Source: Streptomyces sp. NRRL B-1140
Lineage (GTDB): Bacteria; Actinomycetota; Actinomycetes; Streptomycetales; Streptomycetaceae
Assembly: GCF_001280065.1 (NCBI RefSeq)
Contig: NZ_LGEA01000025.1
Span: forward strand, 62,001 to 126,000
Direction: 5' to 3'
Length of the DNA stretch: 64,000 bases
Position numbers and translations under genes: made by a program. Within the stretch, counting starts at the first letter, position 1. Every line of letters starts with the position of its first letter. The notes below the pieces were generated by a model. That model saw only the letters and a list, made by a program, of their open reading frames with translations. It ran no database searches and was not told the DNA's origin. Positions 16,192 through 25,015 of this stretch are shown one piece after another.

Positions 16192-19100
16192 CTAGACGGC
16201 GGTGAACCGCCACTGCTGGTTGGTGCCGCCGTGGCAGCTCCACTGCAGGAGTCGTGCGCCGTCGGCCGTCGAGCCGCCGTTGACGTCCACGCACAGTCCA
16301 CTGGGCACGCTCTTCACGGTGTACACACCCGCCGTGCCGGTGGGTGTGACGAGGAACTTCTGCGCGTTGCCGTTGTCGCAGGTGGACTGCTGCAGGAACG
16401 CGCCCTGGGCGGTGGATCCGCCCGTGACGGCGAGGCACTTGCCACTGTGCAGCGCCTTCAGGTGGACGGCGCCGCCACCGGCGTCGACGGCCTGCCACTT
16501 CTGGTTGTTGCCGCCGGTGGCCGGCCACTGGACGACCTGGGCGCCGTCAGCGGTCGAGGCCTCGCCGACGTCCATGAACTTGCCGCTGTGCTGCGCCGCG
16601 ACCGTCCAGGTCCTTCCTGCCACGCCGCCACCGCCGCCGCTGCCCGGTTCGCCGACCCCGTCGCCGCCGAAGGTGAGCGAGTCGAGGTCGAACCAGTTGT
16701 TCGAGGAGCCCTTGAACACCACATAGAGCTGGTGCGAGCCGGCCAGATCGGCAGTGTTCACCGCTGACGTCGACTGGTAGGTGTCCCAGCCGCCGGTGCT
16801 GGGCACCGGTGTCGTGGCCAGGAGCGTGCCGGTCGGGGAGTCGGCGCGCAGTTCGATCGATCCGCCGCCGCTCGGCGACGACAGACGGTACTTCACGCTC
16901 GTGACGCCCGACAGGCTCATCGGCTTGAACGCGATCCAGTCGCCGTTGGAGATGTCGCCGACCCGCTTGCCGCTCTCCGCGCCGGCCTGCTCGACGATCT
17001 TCACGCCCGACTGGTCCGTGGAGAACTCGGCCTGTTTGTGCTTGGGCTGGAGGATCACCTGGGCGTAGCCGGTGAGAGGGCTCGCACCGCCGGGGCCGCC
17101 GTCGTCGGTGTAGCGGGCGTTGAGGACGTAGTACAGGTTGGCGCCGTCGGGGTGCCCGCCCAGCAGCGACGTGTCGATGGTGCCCGAGCACCCCGGATGG
17201 TCCGTGGTCTCGTGCTGGTGGTCGTCGTGGCCCAGCGCTGGATTGACGAACACCTTGGCGCAGTCGATAGGCGCGCCGCCGGGGTCCGAGACGGACACCT
17301 TGTACGGGACGCGGTCGCCGAAGTCCAGCATGCCGCCGTTGGACGGAAGGGTGAGGGTGACGATCGGCGCGGTGTTGCCCACGGTGATCGGCACGTTGGC
17401 GAAGGCCGTCCTGCCGGTGTTGTCGGTGACCTTGAGCTGGGCGGTGTAGTTGCCGTTGGTGGTGTAGGTGTGCAACGGGTTGGCCGCCGTGGACGTGGTG
17501 CCGTCGCCGAACGTCCAGTGGAAGCTGAGCGTGCTGCCGGGATCCGGGTCCGTGGACCCCGCGCTGCTGAACTGGACGTTCAGTGGCGCGTCCCCGTTGG
17601 TGGGCGTTCCGGTGGCTTTGGCGACCGGCGACCGTCCGCCGTGGTTGTAGTCGATGCGGTAGAGCCCCGAGTCGTTGTTGCCACCGGAGAAGTTGTTGCC
17701 CCATTCGAGCAGGTACAGCGAGCCGTCGGGCCCGAACTCCATGTCCATCGGTTTGAGGAACTTGGCGGCCGGCATGAAGGGGTTGGTCCGGGTGACCGCG
17801 GTCGCGGAGTCGAAGTGGACCTCCTTGACGGTGTGGCGCGACCACTCGTAGAAGAAGTGGACCCCGTCGTAGTAGGGCGGGAACTTCGTCTCGGACGGGT
17901 TCGCGGCGTCGTAGCGGTAGACCGGTCCGCCCATCGGACCCGAGCCGCCCGAGCCGAGTTCGGGGAAGTTCGGCGAGACGCCGTAGCCGTACCACATGTT
18001 CGGCGCGACGATCGGCTTGAGGCCGGCCAGACCGGTGTTGTTCGGCGAGTTGTTGACCGGCGCGTTGCAGTTGAACTTGGCTCCGACGACGCGGGTGTCC
18101 GGGTTGTAGGGCGCGTAGGCCTGGTTGTCGCCGTGGCAGAAGGGCCAGCCGTAGTTGCCCGGGGACTTGATGACATTGAGCTCGACGAGCCCTTCGGGGC
18201 CGCGGTTGGTCGTGGGTGGGTTCCGGTCCGGGCCGTAGTCGGCGAGATAGACCCACCCGTTGTCCGGGTCGATCGAGAAGCGGAACGGGTTGCGGAAGCC
18301 CATCGCGTAGATCTCCGGCCGGGTCTTCTCCGTGCCTTGCGGGTAGAGGTTGCCGGCCGGGACGGTGTAGCCGCCGCCCGCCGACGGCCGGATGCGCAGG
18401 AGCTTGCCCCGCAGGTCGTTGGTGTTGCCGGCGGTGCGGGCGGCGTCGAGGTTGGCCTTGCCCGGCCGCCAGTCCAGCGGGGCGTAGCCCTGCCAGTCGG
18501 GGTCGAGGTTCGGCGGGACGTCGTCGCCGGTGCCGATGTAGAGGTTCTTGTCGGGGCCGAACTCGATGTACCCGCCCGTGTGCCCGGGCTCGGCGAACGT
18601 GCGGTCCCGGGTCGCGGGGATATCGATGATCGTCACCTGGCTCGACATGTTCAGGGTGTCGCCGGTGAGCGTGAACCGGGAGACCCGGTTGATGTCGTTC
18701 GGGACGCCGGCCGGGGAGTGATACAGGTACACGTAGCCGTTGTCGGCGAAGTCGGGGTCGAGCGCCAGTCCGGTAAGGCCGTCCTCGCCGCCGGTGTAGA
18801 CGCTGAGCGTGGCGGCTGTCACGGTCCTGTTGGTGGTTGGTTTGAAGATCTTCAGCTGCCCGCCCCGCTGGACGTAGAGCACCCGCCCGTCCGGGGCGAC
18901 CGCTAGGGCCATCGGGTCCGCGGTGTTGTCGTCGAGGGTGCGCTTCTCGAAGTTGCTCCACACGGTGCCGCCGCAGTCGCCGGGCTCCTTGCCGGCCGCC
19001 CACTTGACGCCCCCGAGGACGTGGTTGCGGAAATGGGTCTCGCTGTAGGCCGCGCTGCTGTGCCCCATGCCGGTGGCCCACACGCGACCGCCGCCCGTGT

Positions 19101-19746
19101 TGCGGCACCAGGAGATGGGGTGGTCCGGCCCCATGGCACGGGGGCCGGGGTTGTACGTGCGCTCGTCCGCTGTGACCAGGACATGGACGTCGCCGCGGGG
19201 GTTGCGGTCGAAGTTGTACCACTCCTCGCTGCGGTTCCAGCGGTCCGGCAGGCCGGCCGTCGACGGGTGCTTCTTGTCCGCGACGATCGCGGTGCCGGAC
19301 AACACGCCGGGGGAGTGCTCCGGCATGTGCGCGCCGCCGTTGATGGTCTGGTCCCACCACGGGTACTCGTTCTCGATGCCCATGTCCGTGGCGTTGTGGA
19401 TCGCGACGATGCCCTTGCCACTGGCGAGGTAGCCCTCCACCGCCTGACGTTGGGCGGCCGTGGACCACACCATTCCCGAGGTCTGCAACATGATGAGCAC
19501 GTCGAAGGTGGCGAGGTTCGCCGGGGTGAAGACGCTCGAGTCCTCGCTGTGGACCAGCTCGAAGTCGTTGGCCGCCGCCTGCTCCCGAAGCATGGTGAGT
19601 CCGGCGGGAATCGAGTCGTGCCGGTAGCCGGCCGTCTTCGTGAAGACCAAGGCTCGGAAGGCCGGCGCCGCTGACGCCGGTGGGGCGATGACGAGCGACA
19701 GGAGCACGCTCGCGATCGCCCCGAAGATTAATATGATGCGACGCAT
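16192..19746 (-). CDS. Giant secreted ThuA + PQQ-type sugar dehydrogenase + PKD + CBM6 + ricin protein
   Basis: 1184 residues from the ATG at 19746, which has AGGAG 8 bp upstream; the open frame reaches further but without signal. After a Sec signal (1-27) come a ThuA domain (about 28-250: FRALVFTKTAGYRHDSI, GIVAIHNATDMG, GPDHPISWC), a glucose/sorbosone-dehydrogenase propeller (about 260-665: GGEDGLTGLALDPDFADNG, NTNDLRGKLLRI, RPEIYAMGFRNPFR), PKD, a CBM6-like domain (NGDWIAFKPMSL) and a ricin-type lectin. It fuses in one chain the functions that the 8708 and 11587 genes keep apart, minus DUF1080. This supports a joint action of ThuA and dehydrogenase on the same extracellular sugar. It is divergent from the ABC operon at 20365 across an intergenic 61-bp repeat array. 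Confidence 0.88.
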   Translation of the reverse strand: MRRIILIFGAIASVLLSLVIAPPASAAPAFRALVFTKTAGYRHDSIPAGLTMLREQAAANDFELVHSEDSSVFTPANLATFDVLIMLQTSGMVWSTAAQRQAVEGYLASGKGIVAIHNATDMGIENEYPWWDQTINGGAHMPEHSPGVLSGTAIVADKKHPSTAGLPDRWNRSEEWYNFDRNPRGDVHVLVTADERTYNPGPRAMGPDHPISWCRNTGGGRVWATGMGHSSAAYSETHFRNHVLGGVKWAAGKEPGDCGGTVWSNFEKRTLDDNTADPMALAVAPDGRVLYVQRGGQLKIFKPTTNRTVTAATLSVYTGGEDGLTGLALDPDFADNGYVYLYHSPAGVPNDINRVSRFTLTGDTLNMSSQVTIIDIPATRDRTFAEPGHTGGYIEFGPDKNLYIGTGDDVPPNLDPDWQGYAPLDWRPGKANLDAARTAGNTNDLRGKLLRIRPSAGGGYTVPAGNLYPQGTEKTRPEIYAMGFRNPFRFSIDPDNGWVYLADYGPDRNPPTTNRGPEGLVELNVIKSPGNYGWPFCHGDNQAYAPYNPDTRVVGAKFNCNAPVNNSPNNTGLAGLKPIVAPNMWYGYGVSPNFPELGSGGSGPMGGPVYRYDAANPSETKFPPYYDGVHFFYEWSRHTVKEVHFDSATAVTRTNPFMPAAKFLKPMDMEFGPDGSLYLLEWGNNFSGGNNDSGLYRIDYNHGGRSPVAKATGTPTNGDAPLNVQFSSAGSTDPDPGSTLSFHWTFGDGTTSTAANPLHTYTTNGNYTAQLKVTDNTGRTAFANVPITVGNTAPIVTLTLPSNGGMLDFGDRVPYKVSVSDPGGAPIDCAKVFVNPALGHDDHQHETTDHPGCSGTIDTSLLGGHPDGANLYYVLNARYTDDGGPGGASPLTGYAQVILQPKHKQAEFSTDQSGVKIVEQAGAESGKRVGDISNGDWIAFKPMSLSGVTSVKYRLSSPSGGGSIELRADSPTGTLLATTPVPSTGGWDTYQSTSAVNTADLAGSHQLYVVFKGSSNNWFDLDSLTFGGDGVGEPGSGGGGGVAGRTWTVAAQHSGKFMDVGEASTADGAQVVQWPATGGNNQKWQAVDAGGGAVHLKALHSGKCLAVTGGSTAQGAFLQQSTCDNGNAQKFLVTPTGTAGVYTVKSVPSGLCVDVNGGSTADGARLLQWSCHGGTNQQWRFTAV

Positions 19747-20364
19747 GCCGTCTCCTAGGTCGGCGGAGCAACGATGGCATGACCACGGACACGCGCCGGC
19801 CGCACCTCCGATGCGCCGGAGTACCTGAGCGCGTCGGAGGCACGCGTATTCCGTCAGCTCGTCATCCCGTCCGCCGTGACGGGCAGTCAAGTCCCTACGG
19901 AAGAGATAGGGCGTCACACCCGATGCGACCGTCTCCCGTGGTCTGCCGGTCAGCATGCAACCGCCTATCGCAACAGTCAATATGCTTCCGGTGCGGCCGA
20001 TTCCATAACACATTTTGCGCAGCAATCGTCGCGGTTCGGCGCGCGACTGTCGTCGGGCCGATTCCGTAACACATTCTGTGAATCAATCTTCCTGGCTCGG
20101 TGCGCGACTCCGGACGGGCCGATCCGATAACAGATTTCGGTGTATCGACAGCCGTCGGCATATCGCAGGCCGGTGGTATTGCCAGGCGCTCATCGAGGCA
20201 TTTACCCTCGGGGCCGCGATGTCGCCATCGTGTCCGGCGAGAGTTCGCGGCCTATTCGACGATAGCTCGCGGGCGGGAGCTGTCATTCCCTGCCGGTCGT
20301 ACCCGAACGCTTCAGCTGTTGGTGACGCAATCCTGCTGACGACGCGAATGTAGAGGGTCCCACG
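19747..20364. other. Divergent control region with repeat array
   Basis: 618 bp between the ThuA-dehydrogenase fusion (minus) and the ABC operon (plus). The middle is distinctly less GC-rich than the flanking genes and holds three 61-bp-spaced repeats (annotated separately). No coding sequence is supportable. Promoters for both directions must lie here, but no -35/-10 pair stands out enough to mark. Confidence 0.6.
19995..20149. repeat. Three iterated sites at 61-bp period
   Basis: Units begin at 19995, 20056 and 20117. The first two are about 77% identical over all 61 bases; the third keeps mainly the first 20 or so (consensus GGCCGATYC, a few variable bases, then TAACASATT). Even spacing close to six helical turns and the location between divergent sugar genes suggest an array of regulator-binding sites on one DNA face. 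Confidence 0.75.
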
Positions 20365-21876
20365 ATGTCTGGCCTGCCGCCTTCGCCGCTGCTCGCTCTG
20401 CGAGGCATCGGCAAATCGTTCCTCGGCGTGCGGGTGCTCGATGGCGTCGACCTCCAGGTCCGGCCGGGCGAGGTGCACGCGGTCGTCGGCGAGAACGGCG
20501 CCGGCAAGTCCACGCTCATGAAGGTGGTGTCCGGCGTCCACCAGCCCGACGAGGGAACGGTCGAGTTCGCCGGCGCACCGCGGACGTTCCGCACCCCGCG
20601 TGAGGCCCAACAGGCCGGTATCGGCACCGTCCACCAGGAGCTGACCCTGCTGCCCGAGCGCACCGTCGCGGAGAACGTCTGGCTGGGCCGCGAGCCCCTG
20701 CGTCGTGGGCTTGTCGACCGGAAGGCGATGCTCAGCCACACCGCGCGGCTCCTCGCCTCCGTCGGGGAGGGCTCCTTACCGCCCGGCACCCGCGTGGGAC
20801 GACTCGGCGTGGCACAACAACAGGTGGTCGAGATCGTCAAGGCACTCGCCCTCGACGCGCGGCTGCTCATCATGGACGAGCCCACCGCGGCTCTCGCCGA
20901 CCACGAGGTCGACCAGCTCTACGCGCTCGTACGGCGGTTGCAGGAGCACGGGATCGGCGTGCTGTACGTCTCGCACCGCCTCAAGGAGGTCTTCGACCTG
21001 TCCAGCCGGATCACCGTGCTCAAGGACGGCCGGGCGGTGACCACCTTGGACACCGCGGACACCGGCGCCGATCAGCTGGTGCGCCACATGGTCGGCCGCG
21101 AGCTGTCGACCTACTACCCCGACCCGGCGACACCGCAGGAGCTGGGCCCGGTGCGGCTGACCGTCCGCGGCGGAGGCAACCGGAAGCTGCACGGCATCGA
21201 CCTGCGGCTGCGCGCGGGTGAGGTGCTCGGCGTCGGTGGCCTGCAGGGATCCGGCCGGTCGGCGCTGGCCCGCGCACTGTTCGGCGCCGCACCGTTCAGC
21301 ACCGGCCACGTGACCGTCGACGGAGCGCCGGTCCGGCTGCGCTCGCCCCGCGCCGCGATACGGGCCGGTATCGCCTACGTTTCCGAGGACCGCAAGGGCG
21401 AGGGGATCGTCGCCGAGCAGTCGGTGCTCGACAACGCGCTGCTGGCCGTCCGCGCCGTTCACCCGGGCGGGAGCGGCCGCCAGGCCCGGACCGCGCGGGT
21501 CCGGGAGCTGCTCGCGGCCGTCGACCTTCGCGCCGCCGGGGAGGACCAGGAGATCCGTTACCTGTCCGGGGGCAACCAGCAGAAGGCCGTGCTGGCCAGA
21601 TGGCTCGCGCTCGCACCGAGGATCCTGCTCTTCGACGAGCCGACCCGGGGTATCGACGTGGGCGCCAAGTCGGCGATCCACGACCTCGTCCGCCGGCTGG
21701 CCCGCGACGGCGCCGCCGTGCTGATGGTCTCGTCCGAGCTGCCCGAACTGCTCGGCATGAGCGACCGGATCGTCGTCATGCGCGACGGCCGGATCGCCGG
21801 CGAGCTGGTCGCCGGCGCGACGGAGGAGGATGTCATCGCCCTCGCGGTCGGCACCGTGGGGGAGGCGGCCGGATGA
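20365..21876 (+). CDS. Sugar ABC transporter ATP-binding protein (two NBDs)
   Basis: 503-residue RbsA/XylG/MglA-type ATPase with two fused nucleotide-binding domains. The first has a canonical Walker A (GENGAGKSTLMK), LGVAQQQ at the signature position and LIMDEPTAALADHE. The second has the degenerate Walker A typical of this class (GLQGSGRSALARAL), the signature LSGGNQQKAVLARW and LLFDEPTRGIDVGAK. It heads the operon ATPase, permease, permease, binding protein, isomerase, all overlapping or closely spaced. The carried sugar is not identified; neighbours suggest an aldose, ketose or oxidised sugar released outside. Confidence 0.93.
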   Translation: MSGLPPSPLLALRGIGKSFLGVRVLDGVDLQVRPGEVHAVVGENGAGKSTLMKVVSGVHQPDEGTVEFAGAPRTFRTPREAQQAGIGTVHQELTLLPERTVAENVWLGREPLRRGLVDRKAMLSHTARLLASVGEGSLPPGTRVGRLGVAQQQVVEIVKALALDARLLIMDEPTAALADHEVDQLYALVRRLQEHGIGVLYVSHRLKEVFDLSSRITVLKDGRAVTTLDTADTGADQLVRHMVGRELSTYYPDPATPQELGPVRLTVRGGGNRKLHGIDLRLRAGEVLGVGGLQGSGRSALARALFGAAPFSTGHVTVDGAPVRLRSPRAAIRAGIAYVSEDRKGEGIVAEQSVLDNALLAVRAVHPGGSGRQARTARVRELLAAVDLRAAGEDQEIRYLSGGNQQKAVLARWLALAPRILLFDEPTRGIDVGAKSAIHDLVRRLARDGAAVLMVSSELPELLGMSDRIVVMRDGRIAGELVAGATEEDVIALAVGTVGEAAG

Positions 21877-22844
21877 GCGCCGCGCCGTCCCTGCCGGCCC
21901 GGCGGACCCCGCCCGGCGTGTTCGTCGCCCTGGTCCTCACCCTGGCGATCGGCTGGATCGTCGTCACTCTCGACGGCGGCCGGCTGTTCAGCCTGCCGAC
22001 GACGGTGAGCCTGCTGCACGTCGCCGCCGGTCTGGGCCTCGTCGCGGTCGGCCAGACCCTGGTCGTCGTCGGGGGCTCGCTGGACCTGTCGGTGGCGTAC
22101 GTGGTCAGTCTGAGCACCCTCGTCGCCGCCGAGACCATGGCCGGTGACGACGGTGCGCTGTTGCCGGCGATCGGCCTGACGCTCGCCGTCAGCGCGACGA
22201 TCGGCCTCGTCAACGGCCTGCTCGTCACCACAGCGCGCATCAACCCCTTCATCGCGACCGTCGGCGTCGGACTGCTGCTCAAGGGATACCTCGACAACGG
22301 ATACGACGGCCCGGCCGGCAAGACCGCACCCGCCCTGGTGCAGGGCCTGGGGTACCAGCGCGTCGGCCCGGTGCCCCTGTCGTTCCTGCTGCTGCTCGCC
22401 GTCGCCGCCGCGGCCTGGTGCGTGCTGACGCGCACCCGCTTCGGTCACCACCTGTTCGCCGTGGGCGGTGACCGAGAGGTCGCCCGGCTCTCCGGCGTGC
22501 GGGGCAACCGGGTCCTCGTCACCGCCCATGTGCTGTGCGCCCTCTGCGCCGGACTCGCCGGGGTCTACCTCGCCGGCCGGCTCGGCGCCGGAGCGCCCAG
22601 GGTGGGCACCGAGTCACTGTACGACCTGGAGTCGATCGCCGCGGTGGTGCTCGGCGGCACCGCCCTGGCCGGCGGGCGCGGCGGTGTCGTCGGCACGGTC
22701 GGCGGCGTGCTGCTGCTCGCGAGCATCGACGCCATCTTCAACCAGCTCGAGGTCGACGTGTTCTTCAAGCAGGTGATCCGTGGCGTGATCATCATCGCGG
22801 CGGTCGCCGTCTATGCCCGCCGGGCGATGCGAAAGGCGTCCTAG
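21873..22844 (+). CDS. Sugar ABC transporter permease 1
   Basis: 323-residue inner-membrane subunit of the carbohydrate-uptake-2 family. The start is the ATG overlapping the ATPase stop codon (ATGA), which indicates translational coupling. Landmarks are GQTLVVVGGSLDLSVAYVV, INPFIATVGVGLL, FAVGGDREVARLSGVR and AAVVLGGTALAGGRGGVVG. It pairs with the next gene, so this importer uses a heterodimeric permease. Confidence 0.92.
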   Translation: MSAAPSLPARRTPPGVFVALVLTLAIGWIVVTLDGGRLFSLPTTVSLLHVAAGLGLVAVGQTLVVVGGSLDLSVAYVVSLSTLVAAETMAGDDGALLPAIGLTLAVSATIGLVNGLLVTTARINPFIATVGVGLLLKGYLDNGYDGPAGKTAPALVQGLGYQRVGPVPLSFLLLLAVAAAAWCVLTRTRFGHHLFAVGGDREVARLSGVRGNRVLVTAHVLCALCAGLAGVYLAGRLGAGAPRVGTESLYDLESIAAVVLGGTALAGGRGGVVGTVGGVLLLASIDAIFNQLEVDVFFKQVIRGVIIIAAVAVYARRAMRKAS

Positions 22845-22845
22845 C

Positions 22846-23817
22846 ATGCGGATCACGCGCCCACGGCGGCTCCTTACGTTCGGCTCCGGCGGTCTCGCAC
22901 CGATCGTCGTGATCCTGGCGGTGCTGCTGGTTGTGCTGACCGCCCGCCAGCCGGACTTCCTCTCGCCGCCGTCGCTGATGTCGTTCCTCGGCCGCTCGGC
23001 GCCGGTCGTCCTGCTCGCCGCCGGTCAGTACTTCGTGATCGTCTCCGGCGAGCTGGACCTGTCCGTCGGCTCTCTGGTCACCGCGCAGGTGGTCGTCGCC
23101 GCCCGGCTGATCGACGGCGACCCGTCGGCCGGCTGGCCCGTCGTGGTGCTCCTGCTCGCGTCCGGCATCGCCGTCGGCCTCCTCAACGGTCTCGTCACCA
23201 CGCGGCTGCGGGTGCCCTCGTTCATCACGACCCTCGGCACGTTCCTGATCCTCGTCGGTGCCGTGTACCTGTGGTCCGACGGTGCCCCGAAGGGCGGCCT
23301 CTCCGAGGGGTTCCGCCGGCTCGGCCGGTCGGCGTTCGAGGACGTGCCCGTGCTGGGACGGATCCCTTACGCCCTTCTCGTCCTGCTGGCGGCGGCCGCC
23401 CTGGCACTGGCGCTGACCCGTTCGGACTTCGGCCGCACCCTGGTCGCCGTCGGCGGCAACCCGCGGACCGCCGAGCTGAGCGGCGTGCGCGTGTGGCGCG
23501 CCAAGACCACGGCGTTCGTCCTCAGCGGGCTCGCCGCCACGCTCGCGGCCGTCCTCATCGGCGGATACAGCGGAGTGTCGTTCCAGGCCGGCGCCGGCCT
23601 GGAGTTCGGCGCGATCACCGCGGCGGTCCTCGGCGGTGTCGCTCTGGGCGGGGGCCGCGGTTCGGTCCTCGGCGCGATGCTGGGCGCGCTGACCCTCGAG
23701 ACGCTCTTCACACTCATGAACTTCTACGGCGTCTCCGGCGCCCTCAGACCGACCGTCCAGGGCGCGATCATCCTGCTCGCCGTGGCGACGGCGTCCTTCC
23801 GTTTCCCGTCCCGGTAA
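22846..23817 (+). CDS. Sugar ABC transporter permease 2
   Basis: 323-residue paralogue of the preceding permease, starting one base after its stop. It shows GQYFVIVSGELDLSVGSLVT, VPSFITTLGTFLILVG, VAVGGNPRTAELSGVRVWR and AAVLGGVALGGGRGSVLG. Two different permease genes in one operon are common in actinomycete pentose or hexose importers of this class. A GGGGG run 10 bp before the next start lies just past its stop codon. Confidence 0.92.
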   Translation: MRITRPRRLLTFGSGGLAPIVVILAVLLVVLTARQPDFLSPPSLMSFLGRSAPVVLLAAGQYFVIVSGELDLSVGSLVTAQVVVAARLIDGDPSAGWPVVVLLLASGIAVGLLNGLVTTRLRVPSFITTLGTFLILVGAVYLWSDGAPKGGLSEGFRRLGRSAFEDVPVLGRIPYALLVLLAAAALALALTRSDFGRTLVAVGGNPRTAELSGVRVWRAKTTAFVLSGLAATLAAVLIGGYSGVSFQAGAGLEFGAITAAVLGGVALGGGRGSVLGAMLGALTLETLFTLMNFYGVSGALRPTVQGAIILLAVATASFRFPSR

Positions 23818-23827
23818 AGGGGGTCCA

Positions 23828-25012
23828 GTGAGGCATTCCATGACGGCGCTGGCCGTGAGCACGTTGCTGGTGCTGGCCGGCTGCGCCACCGACGAGCCCA
23901 CCACCGGCGCATCGGGTTCTCCCTCCGCGGGCAGCGGTTCGGGCACCGGCAAGCAGTCGAAGTTCTTCGTGCGGGCCGACTACGAGGAGCAGCTCGCGCT
24001 CCTGGACGCCGCGCCCACCGGGCCGGCCGGCAAGCCCTGGGAGCAGGCGCTCGACGCGGAGACGGTGAAGACCGCGAAGTTCAAGAAGCCCGGACCGTAC
24101 AAGATCTGCTTCTCCAACGCGGGGCTGAACAACCCCTGGCGCCAGGTCGGTTTCAAGACCATGCAGGCCGAGGTCGACACGCACCGCGGCCGGATCGCCG
24201 AGTTCGTCCACGTCGACGCCGAAGGCAAGGACCAGAAGCAGATCGCGGACATCAACGACCTCCTCGGCAAGGGCTGCCACGCGCTCATCGTCTCGCCGAA
24301 CACCACCGCGACGCTCACCCCGGCCGTGCAGGCCGCCTGCGAGAAGGGCCTGCCGGTCATCGTCTTCGACCGCGGTGTCGACACGAACTGCCCGGTGACG
24401 TTCATCAACCCGATCGGCGGCTACGGATTCGGCCATGTCGCGGCGGAGTTCGTCACCCGGAAGATGAAGAAGGGCGGCAAGGTGCTCGCACTGCGCATCC
24501 TGCCTGGCGTCGACGTGCTGGAGACCCGCTGGTCCGCGGCGAAGGTCGCCTTCGACAAGGCGGGCGTCGACGTCGTCGGCGTCGAGTTCACCGACGGCGA
24601 CCCGGCCAGGACGAAGAAGATCGTCAACGACTACATCCAGCGGTACGGCACGATCGACGGCGTCTGGATGGACGCCGGAGCGGTCGCGGGCGCCGCGGTC
24701 GAGGCGTTCGAGGACGCCGGCGAGCCCGTGCCGCCGATCAACGGCGAGGACCAGCTCGACTTCCTGAAGCTGTGGAAGGACAAGAGGCTCACGGCGATCG
24801 CCCCGACCTACCCGACCTACCAGTGGCGCACCCCCGTCATCGCCGCCCTGAAGATCCTCGACGGCGAGCGGGTGCCGAACCCGTGGAAGCTGCCCCAGCC
24901 GACCATCACCCAGGACAACCTGGACGAGTACGTCGACCCCACCATGCCGCCGCTGCACTACGCGATGTGCGGCTGCACCGACCTGCCCGGCTACCCGAAG
25001 CGCTGGCAGTAG
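23828..25012 (+). CDS. Sugar ABC transporter substrate-binding lipoprotein
   Basis: 394-residue lipoprotein. The GTG at 23828 has AAAGGGGG at proper spacing and gives a basic N-terminus; ATG at 23840 is the alternative. The lipobox is VLAGC. The mature part has a Ser/Gly-rich linker and a type-I binding fold: YKICFSNAGLNNPWRQVGF, ALIVSPNTTATLTPAVQAAC, LPVIVFDRGVDT, VWMDAGAVAGAAVEA. Unusually it is encoded fourth in the operon, and it has an extra roughly 60-residue segment before the fold and a Cys pair (CGC) near the C-terminus. The ligand is unknown. Confidence 0.9.
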   Translation: MRHSMTALAVSTLLVLAGCATDEPTTGASGSPSAGSGSGTGKQSKFFVRADYEEQLALLDAAPTGPAGKPWEQALDAETVKTAKFKKPGPYKICFSNAGLNNPWRQVGFKTMQAEVDTHRGRIAEFVHVDAEGKDQKQIADINDLLGKGCHALIVSPNTTATLTPAVQAACEKGLPVIVFDRGVDTNCPVTFINPIGGYGFGHVAAEFVTRKMKKGGKVLALRILPGVDVLETRWSAAKVAFDKAGVDVVGVEFTDGDPARTKKIVNDYIQRYGTIDGVWMDAGAVAGAAVEAFEDAGEPVPPINGEDQLDFLKLWKDKRLTAIAPTYPTYQWRTPVIAALKILDGERVPNPWKLPQPTITQDNLDEYVDPTMPPLHYAMCGCTDLPGYPKRWQ

Positions 25013-25015
25013 GCG

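Noticed and set aside
17038..18906. A 622-codon plus-strand open frame
   Set aside because: Antisense to the ThuA-dehydrogenase fusion; no motif, no ribosome site, typical shadow composition.
19995..20149. CRISPR array
   Set aside because: Only three units, imperfect, with no spacers distinct from repeats and no cas genes.
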